Positions 33,975-43,155 are shown, numbered from the stretch's first letter. The stretch: 64,000 nt of DNA from Acetatifactor sp. (GCA_029055435.1 JAIDDH010000093.1:25795-89794); one strand, 5' to 3'. Program-made: numbers and translations. Notes: generated from the sequence alone by a model not told the origin.

Positions 33975-35033
33975 ATGCGGCATACGCATGAATTTAAGTC
34001 TGTCGAACGGATTGTCTATGCCGCCGTGGCAGCGCTGATTATCATAGTCTGTGCCGTTTGTTTACAGCGGCAGCAGGCATCCCAAACCTCGTATACGAAG
34101 GAGTTGTTTGCCATGGACACTTTTTTTTCGCTCAGAGCCTACGGGCCGGGAGCGGAGGAAGCTCTGGCGGCGTGCGAGGGACGAGTGGAGGAGCTGGAGA
34201 GTCTGCTGTCCGTGACGAGAGAGGGCAGTGATATTCAGAGAATGAATCAGGGGGAGCATTTTGCAGTCAGCGGGGACACGTTTTCTGTCATTACATCGGC
34301 TCTGGAGCTGGGCGGGGAGACAGAAGGCACGCTGGACATCACCCTGTACCCGGTTCTGCGGGAGTGGGGATTTACCACGGGGGAGTATCAGATTCCACAG
34401 GCGGAGACGCTGCAGGCCCTTCTGGAGAAGGTGGATTATCGGACGGTCAGCCTGGACGACAGTGCTCTCACGGTATCTGTGCCGGAGGGCGTAGAGCTGG
34501 ACTTGGGAGCCGTGGCGAAAGGCTACACGGGGGATTGTCTGTTGACATTGTTAAAAGAGCGGGGCGTGACCTCTGCCATGCTGGATTTGGGCGGCAATAT
34601 TCAGGTGCTGGGTGAAAAGCCGGACGGCTCTGCCTGGCGTGTGGCAGTGAGAAATCCCTTTGATATGAGCAATAGTCTGGGTGTATTGGAGGTCAGGGAC
34701 AAGTCGGTCATCACCTCGGGAAATTATGAGAGATACTTTGTCGGGGAGGATGGCAATATTTACGGGCATATTCTGAATCCCTCAGACGGATATCCGGCGG
34801 ACAGCGGTCTGGCGGCAGTGACGATTGTGGGGGACAGCGGCGTGCGGTGTGACGGTCTGTCCACGGCGCTCTTTGTCATGGGAAAGGACGCGGCGGTGGA
34901 CTACTGGCAGCAGCACCGGGATTTTGAGATGCTTCTGGTGACAGAAGACGCGCACTTATACATGACGGAGGGGCTGACGGAATGTTTTGCCTGCAGTGAG
35001 GATTGGGATGCGGAAATTATTCGTGGAGAGTAA
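33975..35033 (+). CDS. apbE: FAD:protein FMN transferase (ApbE family)
   Basis: A 352-residue ApbE protein with an N-terminal membrane anchor (RIVYAAVAALIIIVCAVCL). It transfers FMN from FAD to Thr residues of extracytoplasmic flavoproteins. Visible family motifs are FAMDTFFSLRAYG, LDITLYPVLREWGF, the conserved VELDLGAVAKGYTGDCLL, SAMLDLGGNIQVLG, VRNPF, VITSGNYERYF, HILNPSDGYPADSGL and AAVTIVGDSGVRCDGLSTALFVMG. ATG 33975 with AAGGAG 9 bases upstream is taken because the extended frame overlaps the terminator. It precedes NusG-II and Gx-transporter genes, a group linked to membrane flavin/quinone electron transfer. Confidence 0.92.
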   Translation: MRHTHEFKSVERIVYAAVAALIIIVCAVCLQRQQASQTSYTKELFAMDTFFSLRAYGPGAEEALAACEGRVEELESLLSVTREGSDIQRMNQGEHFAVSGDTFSVITSALELGGETEGTLDITLYPVLREWGFTTGEYQIPQAETLQALLEKVDYRTVSLDDSALTVSVPEGVELDLGAVAKGYTGDCLLTLLKERGVTSAMLDLGGNIQVLGEKPDGSAWRVAVRNPFDMSNSLGVLEVRDKSVITSGNYERYFVGEDGNIYGHILNPSDGYPADSGLAAVTIVGDSGVRCDGLSTALFVMGKDAAVDYWQQHRDFEMLLVTEDAHLYMTEGLTECFACSEDWDAEIIRGE

Positions 35034-35373
35034 GACGAAAAGCGTTAAAATATTGATGGCAGTCATCGCAGGAATTTTTCTGCTTTCTCTGCTGGGCAGT
35101 ATTTATGTGCTGCGTCCCTCCGGGAGCCGCAGGGCAGAGGTGGTGCAGGACGGCAGAGTGCTCTATACCTTTGAGCTGGACCGTGTGCAGAATCAAGAGC
35201 TGACAATCTATTACGGAGACAGCAGCAATACAATTCTGATTCAGGATGGAGAAATCTGCGTGTTGGAGGCAGAATGCCCGGACCAGACTTGCGTAAAGAT
35301 GGGGAAGCTCTACTCGGACAGTCTGCCCATCGTATGTCTTCCGAACCATCTGATCATTCGTTTCGCAGAATAG
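35008..35373 (+). CDS. NusG domain II (DUF1312) protein, membrane-anchored
   Basis: The 121-residue product has one N-terminal TM helix (KILMAVIAGIFLLSLLGSIYV) followed by a small extracytoplasmic beta domain of the NusG domain II type: YTFELDRVQNQELTIYYG, NTILIQDGEICVLEAECPDQTCVKMG and PIVCLPNHLIIRF. The paired Cys residues (CPDQTC) and the later Cys are typical. It overlaps the apbE end by 26 bases. Proteins of this kind accompany ApbE and Gx transporters, including in Listeria-type extracellular electron transfer loci (my recollection of that family). Confidence 0.88.
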   Translation: MRKLFVESKTKSVKILMAVIAGIFLLSLLGSIYVLRPSGSRRAEVVQDGRVLYTFELDRVQNQELTIYYGDSSNTILIQDGEICVLEAECPDQTCVKMGKLYSDSLPIVCLPNHLIIRFAE

Positions 35374-35389
35374 TAAAAGAGGAGAATAC

Positions 35390-35878
35390 ATGTCCACAAA
35401 GAAACTGACACAGATGTCACTGCTTGCCGCGGCGGCGCTGATTCTTTATATTATAGAGCTCCGGCTGCCCGGCCCTGTGCCGATTCCGGGCGTGAAGCTC
35501 GGGCTGGCCAATATTATCACAGTGGTGGCAGTGTATCGGTTCCGTCCCGGAGAGGCTGCGCTGCTGGTGGCGGTGCGAGTGATTGCAGGCGCGTTTTTTG
35601 CGGGAAATCTGTCGGCGTTTCTATTCAGCGCCAGCGGGGCAGTGTTTTGCCTGTGCGGGATGATTTTCATTAGAAAAATACTTCCGCTGAAATATCTGCC
35701 CATGTGCAGTATTCTGGGGGCCATGCTGCACAATCTGGGACAGATTGCCATGGCGCTGTGGATTATGCGGAGTGTGAGCGTGCTGGCCTATCTGCCGATC
35801 CTCATGGTGACAGGATGCATTGCTGGCCTTTTTACCGGATTGTGCGCCAAAGCCGTGGAACGCAGAATTCCTTATTGA
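35390..35878 (+). CDS. Gx transporter family protein
   Basis: A 162-residue integral membrane protein with five or six hydrophobic helices. It has the family's signatures: QMSLLAAAALILYIIELRLPGPVPIPGVKLGLANIITVVAVY, then RPGEAALLVAVRVIAGAFFAGN and FLFSASGAVFC, with Gly-rich pairs. The family was once labelled heptaprenyl diphosphate synthase component I. The GVKLGLANI block is shared with ECF-type S components. Its partner ApbE and NusG-II genes suggest transport or membrane anchoring in a flavin/quinone redox system. GGAG lies 7-8 bases before the ATG. Confidence 0.85.
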   Translation: MSTKKLTQMSLLAAAALILYIIELRLPGPVPIPGVKLGLANIITVVAVYRFRPGEAALLVAVRVIAGAFFAGNLSAFLFSASGAVFCLCGMIFIRKILPLKYLPMCSILGAMLHNLGQIAMALWIMRSVSVLAYLPILMVTGCIAGLFTGLCAKAVERRIPY

Positions 35879-35881
35879 TTA

Positions 35882-35915
35882 CTGCCTCGACACTGTTTAA
35901 GCAGCAATCGCAATA
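35882..35915 (+). repeat. Relic end of the palindromic repeat family
   Basis: This segment (CTCGACACTGTTTAAGCAGC then AATCGCAATA) matches the right end of the large palindromic element at 52352-52682 (CGACGCTGTTGAAACAGCA then TTCGCAATA), and resembles the right end of the element at 47684-47871. I see no matching left arm, so it is a solo end or decayed copy. Confidence 0.7.
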
Positions 35916-35959
35916 AATGTTACAAAAAAACTTGAAAAATCTGTGAAAGAGCTTTTCAT

Positions 35960-35988
35960 TTGAAGAAAAATGCGCTAAAATATAAAAT
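35960..35988 (+). promoter_or_regulatory. Sigma-A promoter of the foldase gene
   Basis: TTGAAG (35960-35965), 17 bases, TAAAAT (35983-35988), in an AT-rich stretch 36 bases before the gene. Confidence 0.7.
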
Positions 35989-36024
35989 ATTGTGCAGAGA
36001 ATATCAGGAAGGAGACTGTATTAA

Positions 36025-37548
36025 ATGTCTGATAAAGAAGTAAAACAAGAGAAAGTTGTGACAAAATATGATCGGAAGGTGCAGCGCCGCAAGGAGGAGA
36101 AGGAGCGGGAGCAGAAACGCAAAAAGATCAATACCATCATAGGTGCAGTGGTATTGGTGGCTCTGGTTGCTTTTGTGGTGTCATTTCCCGTCCGCGCGTA
36201 TCTGGCAACGCATGAGACCTATGTGACCATCAATGGCGAGAACATCACTAAGGTGGAGTTTGACTATAATTATAATACTGTGGTCAATGACTTTGTGAGC
36301 AGGAATGGTACTTATCTCGGATTTTTCGGCTTGGATGTCACGCAGGATTTTTCCACGCAGATGTACACGGACAAGCTGAGCTGGAAAGATTATTTTGAAG
36401 AGATGACCGTGGATAACATGAAGAGAACCAAGGGACTGAAGGCTGAGGCGGACGCTGCCGGTTATGAATTTGACACCGCAGGGGAGGTTGCGGAGTTTCG
36501 CAGTGCCATGAAGGACGCCGCAAAAGAGGCCAAGGTCAGCACCAAAAACTATGTGAAACAGATTTACGGAACCTATGCGACACTGGACACCATCGCTGGT
36601 TATGTTGCAGAGACTGCCCGGGTGAACGCTTATTATCAGCATGTGTCCGAGGGAATGACTGCCACTGACGAGGAAATTGAGAATTATTATAAGGAACATG
36701 CCGAGGATTATGATTCTGTAGATTATTATGTGGAAAGCTTCCTTGCAGAGACCACATCCGAGGCTCCCACCGACGAGGAGATCGAGGCTGCCATGAATGA
36801 AGCTCGCGATTTGGCAGATGCGGCAGTAGACACTCTGGCTCAGACAGGCGAGGAGATGACGAATGACAAATACAATGATGTGGAATATGTGCTCGCTGAC
36901 TGGTTGTTTGACGACAGCAGAAAAGCAGGCGATACTGAAGTAATCGAGGATGCAGATAACAATATGTACTATGCCGTGAGATTTACCCGCCGTTATCTGG
37001 ACGATACGCCCACAGCAAACTTGCGAGTAATCATGTCTCAGGATATTGATGGACAGGCTGTTCTGGACGAGTGGACCGCGGGCGAAGCCACAGAGGAGAG
37101 CTTCGCGGAGCTGTGCAATCAGTACAGCGCAGACGGCGGTGCAGTGGCAGAGGGCGGATTGATTGAGAATGTCACCAAAGACAGCGTAAGCTCGGATATA
37201 GCAGACTGGGTATTTGCCGATGGCCGTTCGGCGGGAGACACGACCGTCATCACTACAGAGGAAGGATATACCTATGTAATTTATTTTGTGAGTCAGGGCG
37301 ATCCGGAGTGGAAGGCAGAGATTGCCGACACGCTGTTGTCCTATGCGCAGACCGATTATATGGATGCACTGTCTGAGAAGGTGATTGTGGAGGACAAGAA
37401 GGGTAAGCTCTATTATCTCAAGGTGCAGGCTGAGGAGGAGGCTGAGGACTCCGAGGAAGTCAGTGATGGAGATGCTGGCGATTCCGGGGAGGAAAGCACG
37501 GAAGAGTCTGCTGAGGACTCCGGCACGGAGAGCAGTCAGGCACAATAG
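36025..37548 (+). CDS. PpiC-type peptidyl-prolyl isomerase / extracytoplasmic foldase
   Basis: A 507-residue membrane-anchored protein. A basic, Lys/Glu-rich cytosolic stretch precedes one TM helix (IIGAVVLVALVAFVVSFPV), so it faces outside. A SurA-like helical chaperone part follows. There are two PpiC-like repeats: residues about 230-340 (SFLAETTSEAPTDEEIEAAM, ending VRFTRRYLDD) and about 345-440 (ANLRVIMSQDIDGQ, ESFAELCNQYSADGGAVAEGGLIENV, WVFADGRSAGDTTVITTEEGYTYVIYF). The tail is Glu/Ser-rich. It is a PrsA-like foldase for exported proteins. No lipobox Cys is seen. Confidence 0.85.
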   Translation: MSDKEVKQEKVVTKYDRKVQRRKEEKEREQKRKKINTIIGAVVLVALVAFVVSFPVRAYLATHETYVTINGENITKVEFDYNYNTVVNDFVSRNGTYLGFFGLDVTQDFSTQMYTDKLSWKDYFEEMTVDNMKRTKGLKAEADAAGYEFDTAGEVAEFRSAMKDAAKEAKVSTKNYVKQIYGTYATLDTIAGYVAETARVNAYYQHVSEGMTATDEEIENYYKEHAEDYDSVDYYVESFLAETTSEAPTDEEIEAAMNEARDLADAAVDTLAQTGEEMTNDKYNDVEYVLADWLFDDSRKAGDTEVIEDADNNMYYAVRFTRRYLDDTPTANLRVIMSQDIDGQAVLDEWTAGEATEESFAELCNQYSADGGAVAEGGLIENVTKDSVSSDIADWVFADGRSAGDTTVITTEEGYTYVIYFVSQGDPEWKAEIADTLLSYAQTDYMDALSEKVIVEDKKGKLYYLKVQAEEEAEDSEEVSDGDAGDSGEESTEESAEDSGTESSQAQ

Positions 37549-37562
37549 ACGAAAGGATTCGG

Positions 37563-37592
37563 AGACCATCGGACAGCACCGATGGTCTTTGT
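37563..37592 (+). terminator. Terminator-like hairpin after the foldase gene
   Basis: AGACCATCGG pairs with CCGATGGTCT (10 bp, perfect) around ACAGCA, but the T run is short (TTTGTCTT). Confidence 0.7.
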
Positions 37593-37654
37593 CTTGACAT
37601 AGGAGCAGTTCACAGGGCGTGGTGCTCTTATTCCGGCGATATGGGAGAGACTGT

Positions 37655-38464
37655 ATGGACGAGAAAGTACTTGTACTGGATATAGACGGAACCCTCACCA
37701 ATTCCCAGAAGGAGATTTCTCCGGCCACGAAGAGAGGGATTCTGGAGACTCTGCAGCGTGGACATAAGGTAATTCTGGCCTCAGGGCGGCCTACCCCAGG
37801 TATGCGCCGCTATGAAGAAGAGCTGGAGCTTGAAAAATATGGCGGGTATCTTCTGTCCTTTAACGGCGGACGCATCGTGGAATGCCGCAGCGGGGAAATC
37901 GTCTATCAGAGAACGCTGCCTTTGAATATTATTCCGGGGCTGTACGGTTTTGCCAAAAGAAATCAATGCGGTCTGCTTACTTATTTTGGTGACCGGATTA
38001 TTTCCGCTTTTGAGCCGGACGAGTATGCGCAGCTTGAGTCCCGCATCAACTGCATGGAGATTAAGGTAGTGGACAATTTTAAAGAGTATGTGGATTTTGA
38101 TGTCAACAAATGTCTGCTGACGGCGGTTCCCGAACGGGCGGAGGCGCTGGAACAGGAATTGGCCGCAAAATATGGAGATATACTCAGCATATATCGCTCC
38201 GAGCCTTTTTTCATCGAAGTAATGCCCAAAAATGTGGACAAGGCCACATCTCTGGACCGCATGTTGGAGTCAGTGGGACTGACCAGGGAGAATGCTATAT
38301 GCTGTGGGGATGGCTTTAATGACATTTCTATGATAAAATATGCGGGAGTGGGCGTGGCTATGGGAAATGCCCAGCCGGCAGTGAAGGATGCTGCAGATTA
38401 CATTACAGGCACCAATGACGAGGATGGACTTGTACAGGTGATGGACGAGTTTATCTGGAAATAA
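37655..38464 (+). CDS. Cof-type HAD phosphatase
   Basis: The 269-residue product is a HAD hydrolase of the Cof / IIB type acting on sugar or nucleotide phosphates. Motif I is VLDIDGTLTNS, motif II is VILASGRPTPGM, and motif III/IV are NVDKATSLDRML and CCGDGFNDISMIKYAGVGVAMGNA. The C2b cap lies between. ATG 37655 is preferred to an upstream in-frame GTG, because the first strand and motif I begin directly after it. Substrate unknown. Confidence 0.92.
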   Translation: MDEKVLVLDIDGTLTNSQKEISPATKRGILETLQRGHKVILASGRPTPGMRRYEEELELEKYGGYLLSFNGGRIVECRSGEIVYQRTLPLNIIPGLYGFAKRNQCGLLTYFGDRIISAFEPDEYAQLESRINCMEIKVVDNFKEYVDFDVNKCLLTAVPERAEALEQELAAKYGDILSIYRSEPFFIEVMPKNVDKATSLDRMLESVGLTRENAICCGDGFNDISMIKYAGVGVAMGNAQPAVKDAADYITGTNDEDGLVQVMDEFIWK

Positions 38465-38477
38465 CAGGAGACATAGT

Positions 38478-39815
38478 GTGTATATCAGAATTTCCATGCC
38501 GCAAAAGGCAAACTATATAATCGAGACCATAGAGAAGGCAGGCTTTGAGGCCTACGCAGTGGGAGGCTGTGTGCGCGATTCCATTCTGGGAAGGCAGCCG
38601 GAGGATTGGGATATCACCACCTCCGCCAGACCGGAACAGGTGAAGGCGCTCTTTCCCCGCACTATTGATACAGGTATCCAGCACGGAACTGTGACTGTGA
38701 TGTTGGACAAGGAGGGTTTTGAGGTCACCACCTACCGCATTGACGGCAAGTACGAGGACAGCCGCCATCCCAGCGAGGTTTCCTTCACGCCTAATCTGAA
38801 AGAGGATCTGCGCCGCCGGGATTTCACCATCAATGCCATGGCTTATAATGAGAAGAGCGGTCTGGTGGATATCTTTGGCGGATTGGAGGATATAGAGCGC
38901 GGCGTGATCCGTTGCGTGGGGGACGCCAAAGCCCGTTTTGGGGAGGACGCCCTGCGTATTCTCAGAGCAATCCGCTTTTCCGCGCAGCTTGGCTATCATA
39001 TTGAGGAGGAGACCAGAGAGGCCATCCGGGAGCTTGCTTCCACATTGGAGGCCATCAGCGCGGAACGCATTCAGACAGAGCTGGTGAAGTTATTGGTGTC
39101 TCCTCATCCGGATTACCTGAGAGATGCATATGACATGGGTGTCACAAAAGTGATTCTGCCGGAATTTGACATTTGTATGCAAACTCCGCAAAATCACCCC
39201 CACCATATGTATAATGTGGGGGAGCACATACTGCATGCTCTGACGGGCATAGAGGCGGATCGCATCCTGCGGCTGGCCATGCTGTTTCACGATATAGGAA
39301 AGCCCGCCACCCTGAAGACAGACGAGGAGGGCATCACACATTTTCACGGTCACAATGTGGCAGGCAGGGAGATGACCGATCAGATTATGCGGAGGCTGCG
39401 TTTTGACAATGATACAATTCATAAGGTCTGCAGACTGGTGATGTATCACGATTACGGAAATTCAGTGATTCCTGATATGAAAATCGTGCGCAGGGCCGTA
39501 AATCGAGTGGGAGAGGATATATTCCCGCTGCTGTTTGTGATAAAGCGGGCGGATGTGGGAGCGCAGAGTGATTATCTTCGTCAGGAAAAACTGGAACTCA
39601 TAGATAAATGGCAGGAATTATATGAAAAAATCGTTGCGGAAAAGCAATGTGTGTCTCTGAAAACTCTGGCTGTGACGGGCCGCGATCTGATTGCCTGCGG
39701 ATGCAGGCCGGGACCGGAGCTTGGGGAGAAGCTGCAGGCCCTTCTGGAGCTGGTGCTGGAGTATCCGGAGTACAACACAAAGGAATGTCTTTTGCAGGAG
39801 CTGAAAAAGCTGTAG
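38478..39815 (+). CDS. cca: CCA tRNA nucleotidyltransferase with HD domain
   Basis: A 445-residue class II CCA-adding enzyme, which builds or repairs tRNA 3' ends. It has the head domain (AYAVGGCVRDSILGRQPEDWDITTSA with the DxD acids), VTTYRIDG, LKEDLRRRDFTINAMAY and FGEDALRILRAIRFSAQLGY. A metal-dependent HD domain follows (LAMLFHDIGKPATL, HFHGHNVAGREM, and YHDYG). The start is GTG 38478 with AGGAG seven bases upstream. The window's two tRNA genes do not encode CCA, so this enzyme would be needed for them. Confidence 0.93.
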   Translation: MYIRISMPQKANYIIETIEKAGFEAYAVGGCVRDSILGRQPEDWDITTSARPEQVKALFPRTIDTGIQHGTVTVMLDKEGFEVTTYRIDGKYEDSRHPSEVSFTPNLKEDLRRRDFTINAMAYNEKSGLVDIFGGLEDIERGVIRCVGDAKARFGEDALRILRAIRFSAQLGYHIEEETREAIRELASTLEAISAERIQTELVKLLVSPHPDYLRDAYDMGVTKVILPEFDICMQTPQNHPHHMYNVGEHILHALTGIEADRILRLAMLFHDIGKPATLKTDEEGITHFHGHNVAGREMTDQIMRRLRFDNDTIHKVCRLVMYHDYGNSVIPDMKIVRRAVNRVGEDIFPLLFVIKRADVGAQSDYLRQEKLELIDKWQELYEKIVAEKQCVSLKTLAVTGRDLIACGCRPGPELGEKLQALLELVLEYPEYNTKECLLQELKKL

Positions 39816-39874
39816 CATAATTTTCATAACTGTCTCATAAAGTAGATTAGCACTGATGTCAGGAGGGTATGAGG

Positions 39875-40918
39875 GTGAATGACAGAGCGGTTAATTTACT
39901 GGAACAGTATGAGGTAGAGGTGCTTAAGACCCGCAAGGGCCGAGGAGCCATTCTCTGCGAGACATCCCGGGGCTGCCTGATTTTTAAGGAGTATACGGGA
40001 AATGAGGAGCGGCTCGCCGCCCAGAACCTTCTGCTCACGCATCTTCAGAAGACAGCCGATATTCAGGTGGAGCGCATTATTCCCAATAAAGAGGGAAGCC
40101 TGTATGTGAAGGATCACGATGGGGTCATGTATCTTCTCAAGACTTATGAGGAGGGGCGTGAGTGTAATATCAACGACCGGGCTGAATGTCTGGAATCCGT
40201 GAGACTTCTCTCAAAGCTTCATTCTTATATGGAGTTTGAGCGCGAGGAATTTTTGCCGGAGGCGGATTGCACAGGGGAAGATTCGGCTGCGGCATCCGGC
40301 CGGAGGTATGTTTTCTCTCCCGGCGCGGAATACGAAAAGCGCAACCGGGAGTTAAAGAGGGTGCGCAGGTATCTGAAACAGCGCAGCCAGAAGACATGGT
40401 TTGAGATCCGTCTGCAGCAGAGCTTTGATACTTTTCTTGAGCAGGCATTTACCTTATCTGAGGAGTGGGCAGAATATGAGAAGCTGCGCGACAGGGAAAA
40501 CAATCAGGAGAGAAAATTCACCTATTGCCATGGGGATTATCAATATCACAATCTCCTGAAGACGGCAAAGGGATGGTTTATTATCAACTTTGAGAAATGT
40601 GTGCCGGACGATCCGGTGAGAGATTTGTATCTTTTGATGCGAAAGCTCCTGGAGAAGAGTAACTGGTCGGTGACTCTGGGCAGGGAGCTTTTGGCTGCCT
40701 ATGAGGAATTGAAACCTTTATCCGCCCTCAGCCGCATCGATTTATATTATAGACTGGCATATCCGGAGAAATTTTGGAAAATCGTGAATTTTTATTATAA
40801 TTCCGGCAAAGCCTGGATTCCCGGGCGCAATTTGGAGAAACTGGAAAAGGTAGTGGAGCAGGAGGCCGACAAACAGCATTTTCTGGACGCACTGTTCCGC
40901 ACTGTGGACACAAAATAG
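39875..40918 (+). CDS. CotS-family spore coat protein (kinase-like)
   Basis: A 347-residue kinase-like protein of the CotS/YutH family of spore coat proteins. The fold's signatures are GAILCETSRGCLIFKEYTG (ATP lobe), YLLKTYEEGRECN, FTYCHGDYQYHNLL (catalytic loop) and GWFIINFEKC, where an Asn takes the place of the metal-binding Asp of true kinases. DDPVRDLYLLMRKLLEKSNW follows. The Asn suggests reduced or altered catalysis. GTG 39875 is preferred because AGGAGGG lies 7 bases before it; an ATG at 39869 is too close to that site. Expected in the sporulation regulon. Confidence 0.85.
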   Translation: MNDRAVNLLEQYEVEVLKTRKGRGAILCETSRGCLIFKEYTGNEERLAAQNLLLTHLQKTADIQVERIIPNKEGSLYVKDHDGVMYLLKTYEEGRECNINDRAECLESVRLLSKLHSYMEFEREEFLPEADCTGEDSAAASGRRYVFSPGAEYEKRNRELKRVRRYLKQRSQKTWFEIRLQQSFDTFLEQAFTLSEEWAEYEKLRDRENNQERKFTYCHGDYQYHNLLKTAKGWFIINFEKCVPDDPVRDLYLLMRKLLEKSNWSVTLGRELLAAYEELKPLSALSRIDLYYRLAYPEKFWKIVNFYYNSGKAWIPGRNLEKLEKVVEQEADKQHFLDALFRTVDTK

Positions 40919-40980
40919 AGATGTAGAAAAAACGTAGAATAAATGGAAACCGACACAGAAGAGGATGTGGGATACAGGAT

Positions 40981-42399
40981 ATGAAGCAAGAAAAAAAGCG
41001 GGAAGATAAACAACTACAGTTTAAAAAAACAGATGCGCGAAAATGGTGCGGGTTTGCCTTTACGGCGGCCCTTTGCCTGACGCTCTGCGCCTGCGGAGCA
41101 AGAGCCGGGCGGCAGGAGACTCTGCCCCAGACGCCGGATAGAGTGGACACAGGATTTGTGCTCACCGGCCCCAACAGCTATGACTCCGCGGACACTGCCG
41201 TTTTGGTGGCGAAGGATAAGCAGGAAGGCAGCGCCACCTTTTTGAATCTGAATCGGAATAGATACTATACTTTGTCTATGGACGGCACTACGCATCTCTA
41301 TGACAAGTATGATGAGAGTGTCTCGCTGGAGCAGATTCAGGTGGGAGACATTGTGGACGTCACTTTTCTGAAGAGCACAAAGCATCTCACCAGCATGAAG
41401 CTTTCCTCTCAGGCATGGAGAAATGAGAGCGTGGCCCGCTATGAGATAGATTTAATCCGGGGCGAGGTGACGATTGGGGAGGACGTCTACAAGCTGGCGG
41501 ATAATACACAGTATCTGTCCATGGGCCAGCCTATTGAAAAAATGGATTTGAACGAGTCGGATGTGCTGAATTTTCAGGGAATCGGCAATCAGGTGCTCAG
41601 TGTCAGTGTGGAGAGGGGACACGGGTATCTGCGGCTTTTGAACGATGAGAATTTTGTGGGCGGATGGATCGAGATCGGTGAGACCGCCATAAAACAGATT
41701 ACGGAGGATATGCTTCTGGTAGTGCCGGAGGGCAGTTATCAGGTGGATATCAGTCATAGGGGCGGCGGTGGAGTCAAGAGTGTAATTATCAACCGCAACG
41801 AGGAGACAACGCTGGATATCGGCGACCTGGAGGTGGCTGAGGAGCAGACTGGCATTTTGCTCTTTTCGGTAAGCCCTTCCGGCGCCGCTGTCTATATCGA
41901 CGGCAGCGAGACCGATATCTCCGGGCCGGTGACGCTTAAGTACGGTATCCACCAAATGATTGTGAAGTCGGAAGGATACAAATCCATCACGCAGTATCTC
42001 CGTGTGGGACAGGCCTCCGCGGCCGTGAATGTGGTGCTGGAGCCCGTGACCACAGACAATGATAAGAAAGACACCAATGTGAAGGATGTGTCCTCCAATT
42101 CCTATAAAGTATTTGTGGATGCGCCGGAGGATGTGGAGGTTTATCTGGACGGCAATTATGTAGGTATTACTCCCTGCTCCTTCAAGAAAGTGGCCGGAGC
42201 CCATGTGCTTACGCTGCGCAAGACCGGTTATACCACGCGTAGCTACACGGTGCAGGTGGACAGCGAGGACAAGGACATCACCTATTCCTTTGCGGACCTG
42301 GTGAAGAAGGATAGTGTATCCGACGACGATTTAGAGAGCGCGCTGAACTCCAGCGATCTGGTGAAGGATATTATAAACAGCGTTTTAGGAGCATACTGA
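40981..42399 (+). CDS. PEGA-domain lipoprotein
   Basis: A 472-residue protein with a lipoprotein-type start (FTAALCLTLCACG, Cys at about residue 36). A central beta-rich region holds KITEDMLLVVPEGSYQVDISH-like strands. Two PEGA domains follow: residues about 285-350 (ILLFSVSPSGAAVYIDGSE, HQMIVKSEGYKSI) and 375-445 (VFVDAPEDVEVYLDGNYVG, GAHVLTLRKTGYTTRSY). The tail ends in an acidic SDDDLESALNSSDL. PEGA domains are thought to sit at the cell envelope. Its stop overlaps the mazG start. A role in sporulation or cell-wall biology is possible but unproven. Confidence 0.88.
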   Translation: MKQEKKREDKQLQFKKTDARKWCGFAFTAALCLTLCACGARAGRQETLPQTPDRVDTGFVLTGPNSYDSADTAVLVAKDKQEGSATFLNLNRNRYYTLSMDGTTHLYDKYDESVSLEQIQVGDIVDVTFLKSTKHLTSMKLSSQAWRNESVARYEIDLIRGEVTIGEDVYKLADNTQYLSMGQPIEKMDLNESDVLNFQGIGNQVLSVSVERGHGYLRLLNDENFVGGWIEIGETAIKQITEDMLLVVPEGSYQVDISHRGGGGVKSVIINRNEETTLDIGDLEVAEEQTGILLFSVSPSGAAVYIDGSETDISGPVTLKYGIHQMIVKSEGYKSITQYLRVGQASAAVNVVLEPVTTDNDKKDTNVKDVSSNSYKVFVDAPEDVEVYLDGNYVGITPCSFKKVAGAHVLTLRKTGYTTRSYTVQVDSEDKDITYSFADLVKKDSVSDDDLESALNSSDLVKDIINSVLGAY

Positions 42400-43118
42400 T
42401 GAAGAATAGTTATACTTATGAAGATTTTCTGGAGATTATCAAGACCCTTCGCAGCGAAAACGGCTGTCCTTGGGACAGAGAACAGACCCATATGAGTCTG
42501 CGCCCCTGCATGATGGAGGAAGCGGCGGAGGTTCTGGCCGCCATCCGTATATATGACCAGACAGGGGAGTATGAGAATCTGCGTGAGGAGCTTGGGGATG
42601 TGCTGCTGCAGGTAGTCATGCATGCCCGGATAGCTGAGGAAGAGGGGATTTTTACCATGGAAGATGTGGTACAGGAGGTGGCGGAGAAGATGGTGCGCCG
42701 TCATCCTCATGTATTCGGAGATGTATCTGTGGATGGTTCCGGTCAGGTGCTGGAGAATTGGGAGGAGATTAAAAAGAAGGAAAAAGCGGACAAAAAAACG
42801 GCTGAGAGCCCGCTGCGGGAGATACCCCGGGAGCTTCCCTCCCTCACCAGAGCCACAAAGGTGCTGAAAAAGGCAGACAAGCTCTATGCGTCGGGCAGAG
42901 ATTACCCGGCCTGCGTGAAGTCCTTGGAGGAGACCGTAAAAAGCCTGGCCGATTTGAAGGACTGTAAACCTGCCGATTATGACCAGGATGTCGCAGATAT
43001 GGTGGGCGATGCTCTCATGGCACTCGCCGATGTGAGCCGTATATTCAAGCTGTCTCCGGAACAGATTCTTATGGACAGAATCGATAAAATGATAGAAGAT
43101 TGTGACGTTTCGGACTAA
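42399..43118 (+). CDS. mazG: Nucleoside triphosphate pyrophosphohydrolase MazG
   Basis: The 239-residue enzyme removes pyrophosphate from (d)NTPs, including damaged ones. The core is ENGCPWDREQTHMSLRPCMMEEAAEVLAAI, with WDxxQTHxSLrpclxEEaaE typical of MazG, then NLREELGDVLLQVVMHARIAEEEG, VAEKMVRRHPHVFGDV and a second, weaker MazG-like helix pair at the C-terminus (VKSLADLKD and QDVADMVGDALMALADV). The Trp after NGCP and the EExxE/ExxD metal ligands are all visible. Overlap with the preceding stop (TGATG) indicates coupling. Confidence 0.95.
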   Translation: MKNSYTYEDFLEIIKTLRSENGCPWDREQTHMSLRPCMMEEAAEVLAAIRIYDQTGEYENLREELGDVLLQVVMHARIAEEEGIFTMEDVVQEVAEKMVRRHPHVFGDVSVDGSGQVLENWEEIKKKEKADKKTAESPLREIPRELPSLTRATKVLKKADKLYASGRDYPACVKSLEETVKSLADLKDCKPADYDQDVADMVGDALMALADVSRIFKLSPEQILMDRIDKMIEDCDVSD

Positions 43119-43155
43119 AAAACACCCAAAAAGCCTTAATTATCAGGAAAATGCC

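Noticed and set aside
37594..37622. TTGACA at 37594 as a promoter for the HAD phosphatase gene
   Set aside because: No plausible -10 hexamer lies 16-18 bases downstream.
36181..37728. Minus-strand frame of 515 codons opposite the foldase gene
   Set aside because: No ribosome binding site, and the + strand gene has promoter, TM helix and PpiC-like domains.
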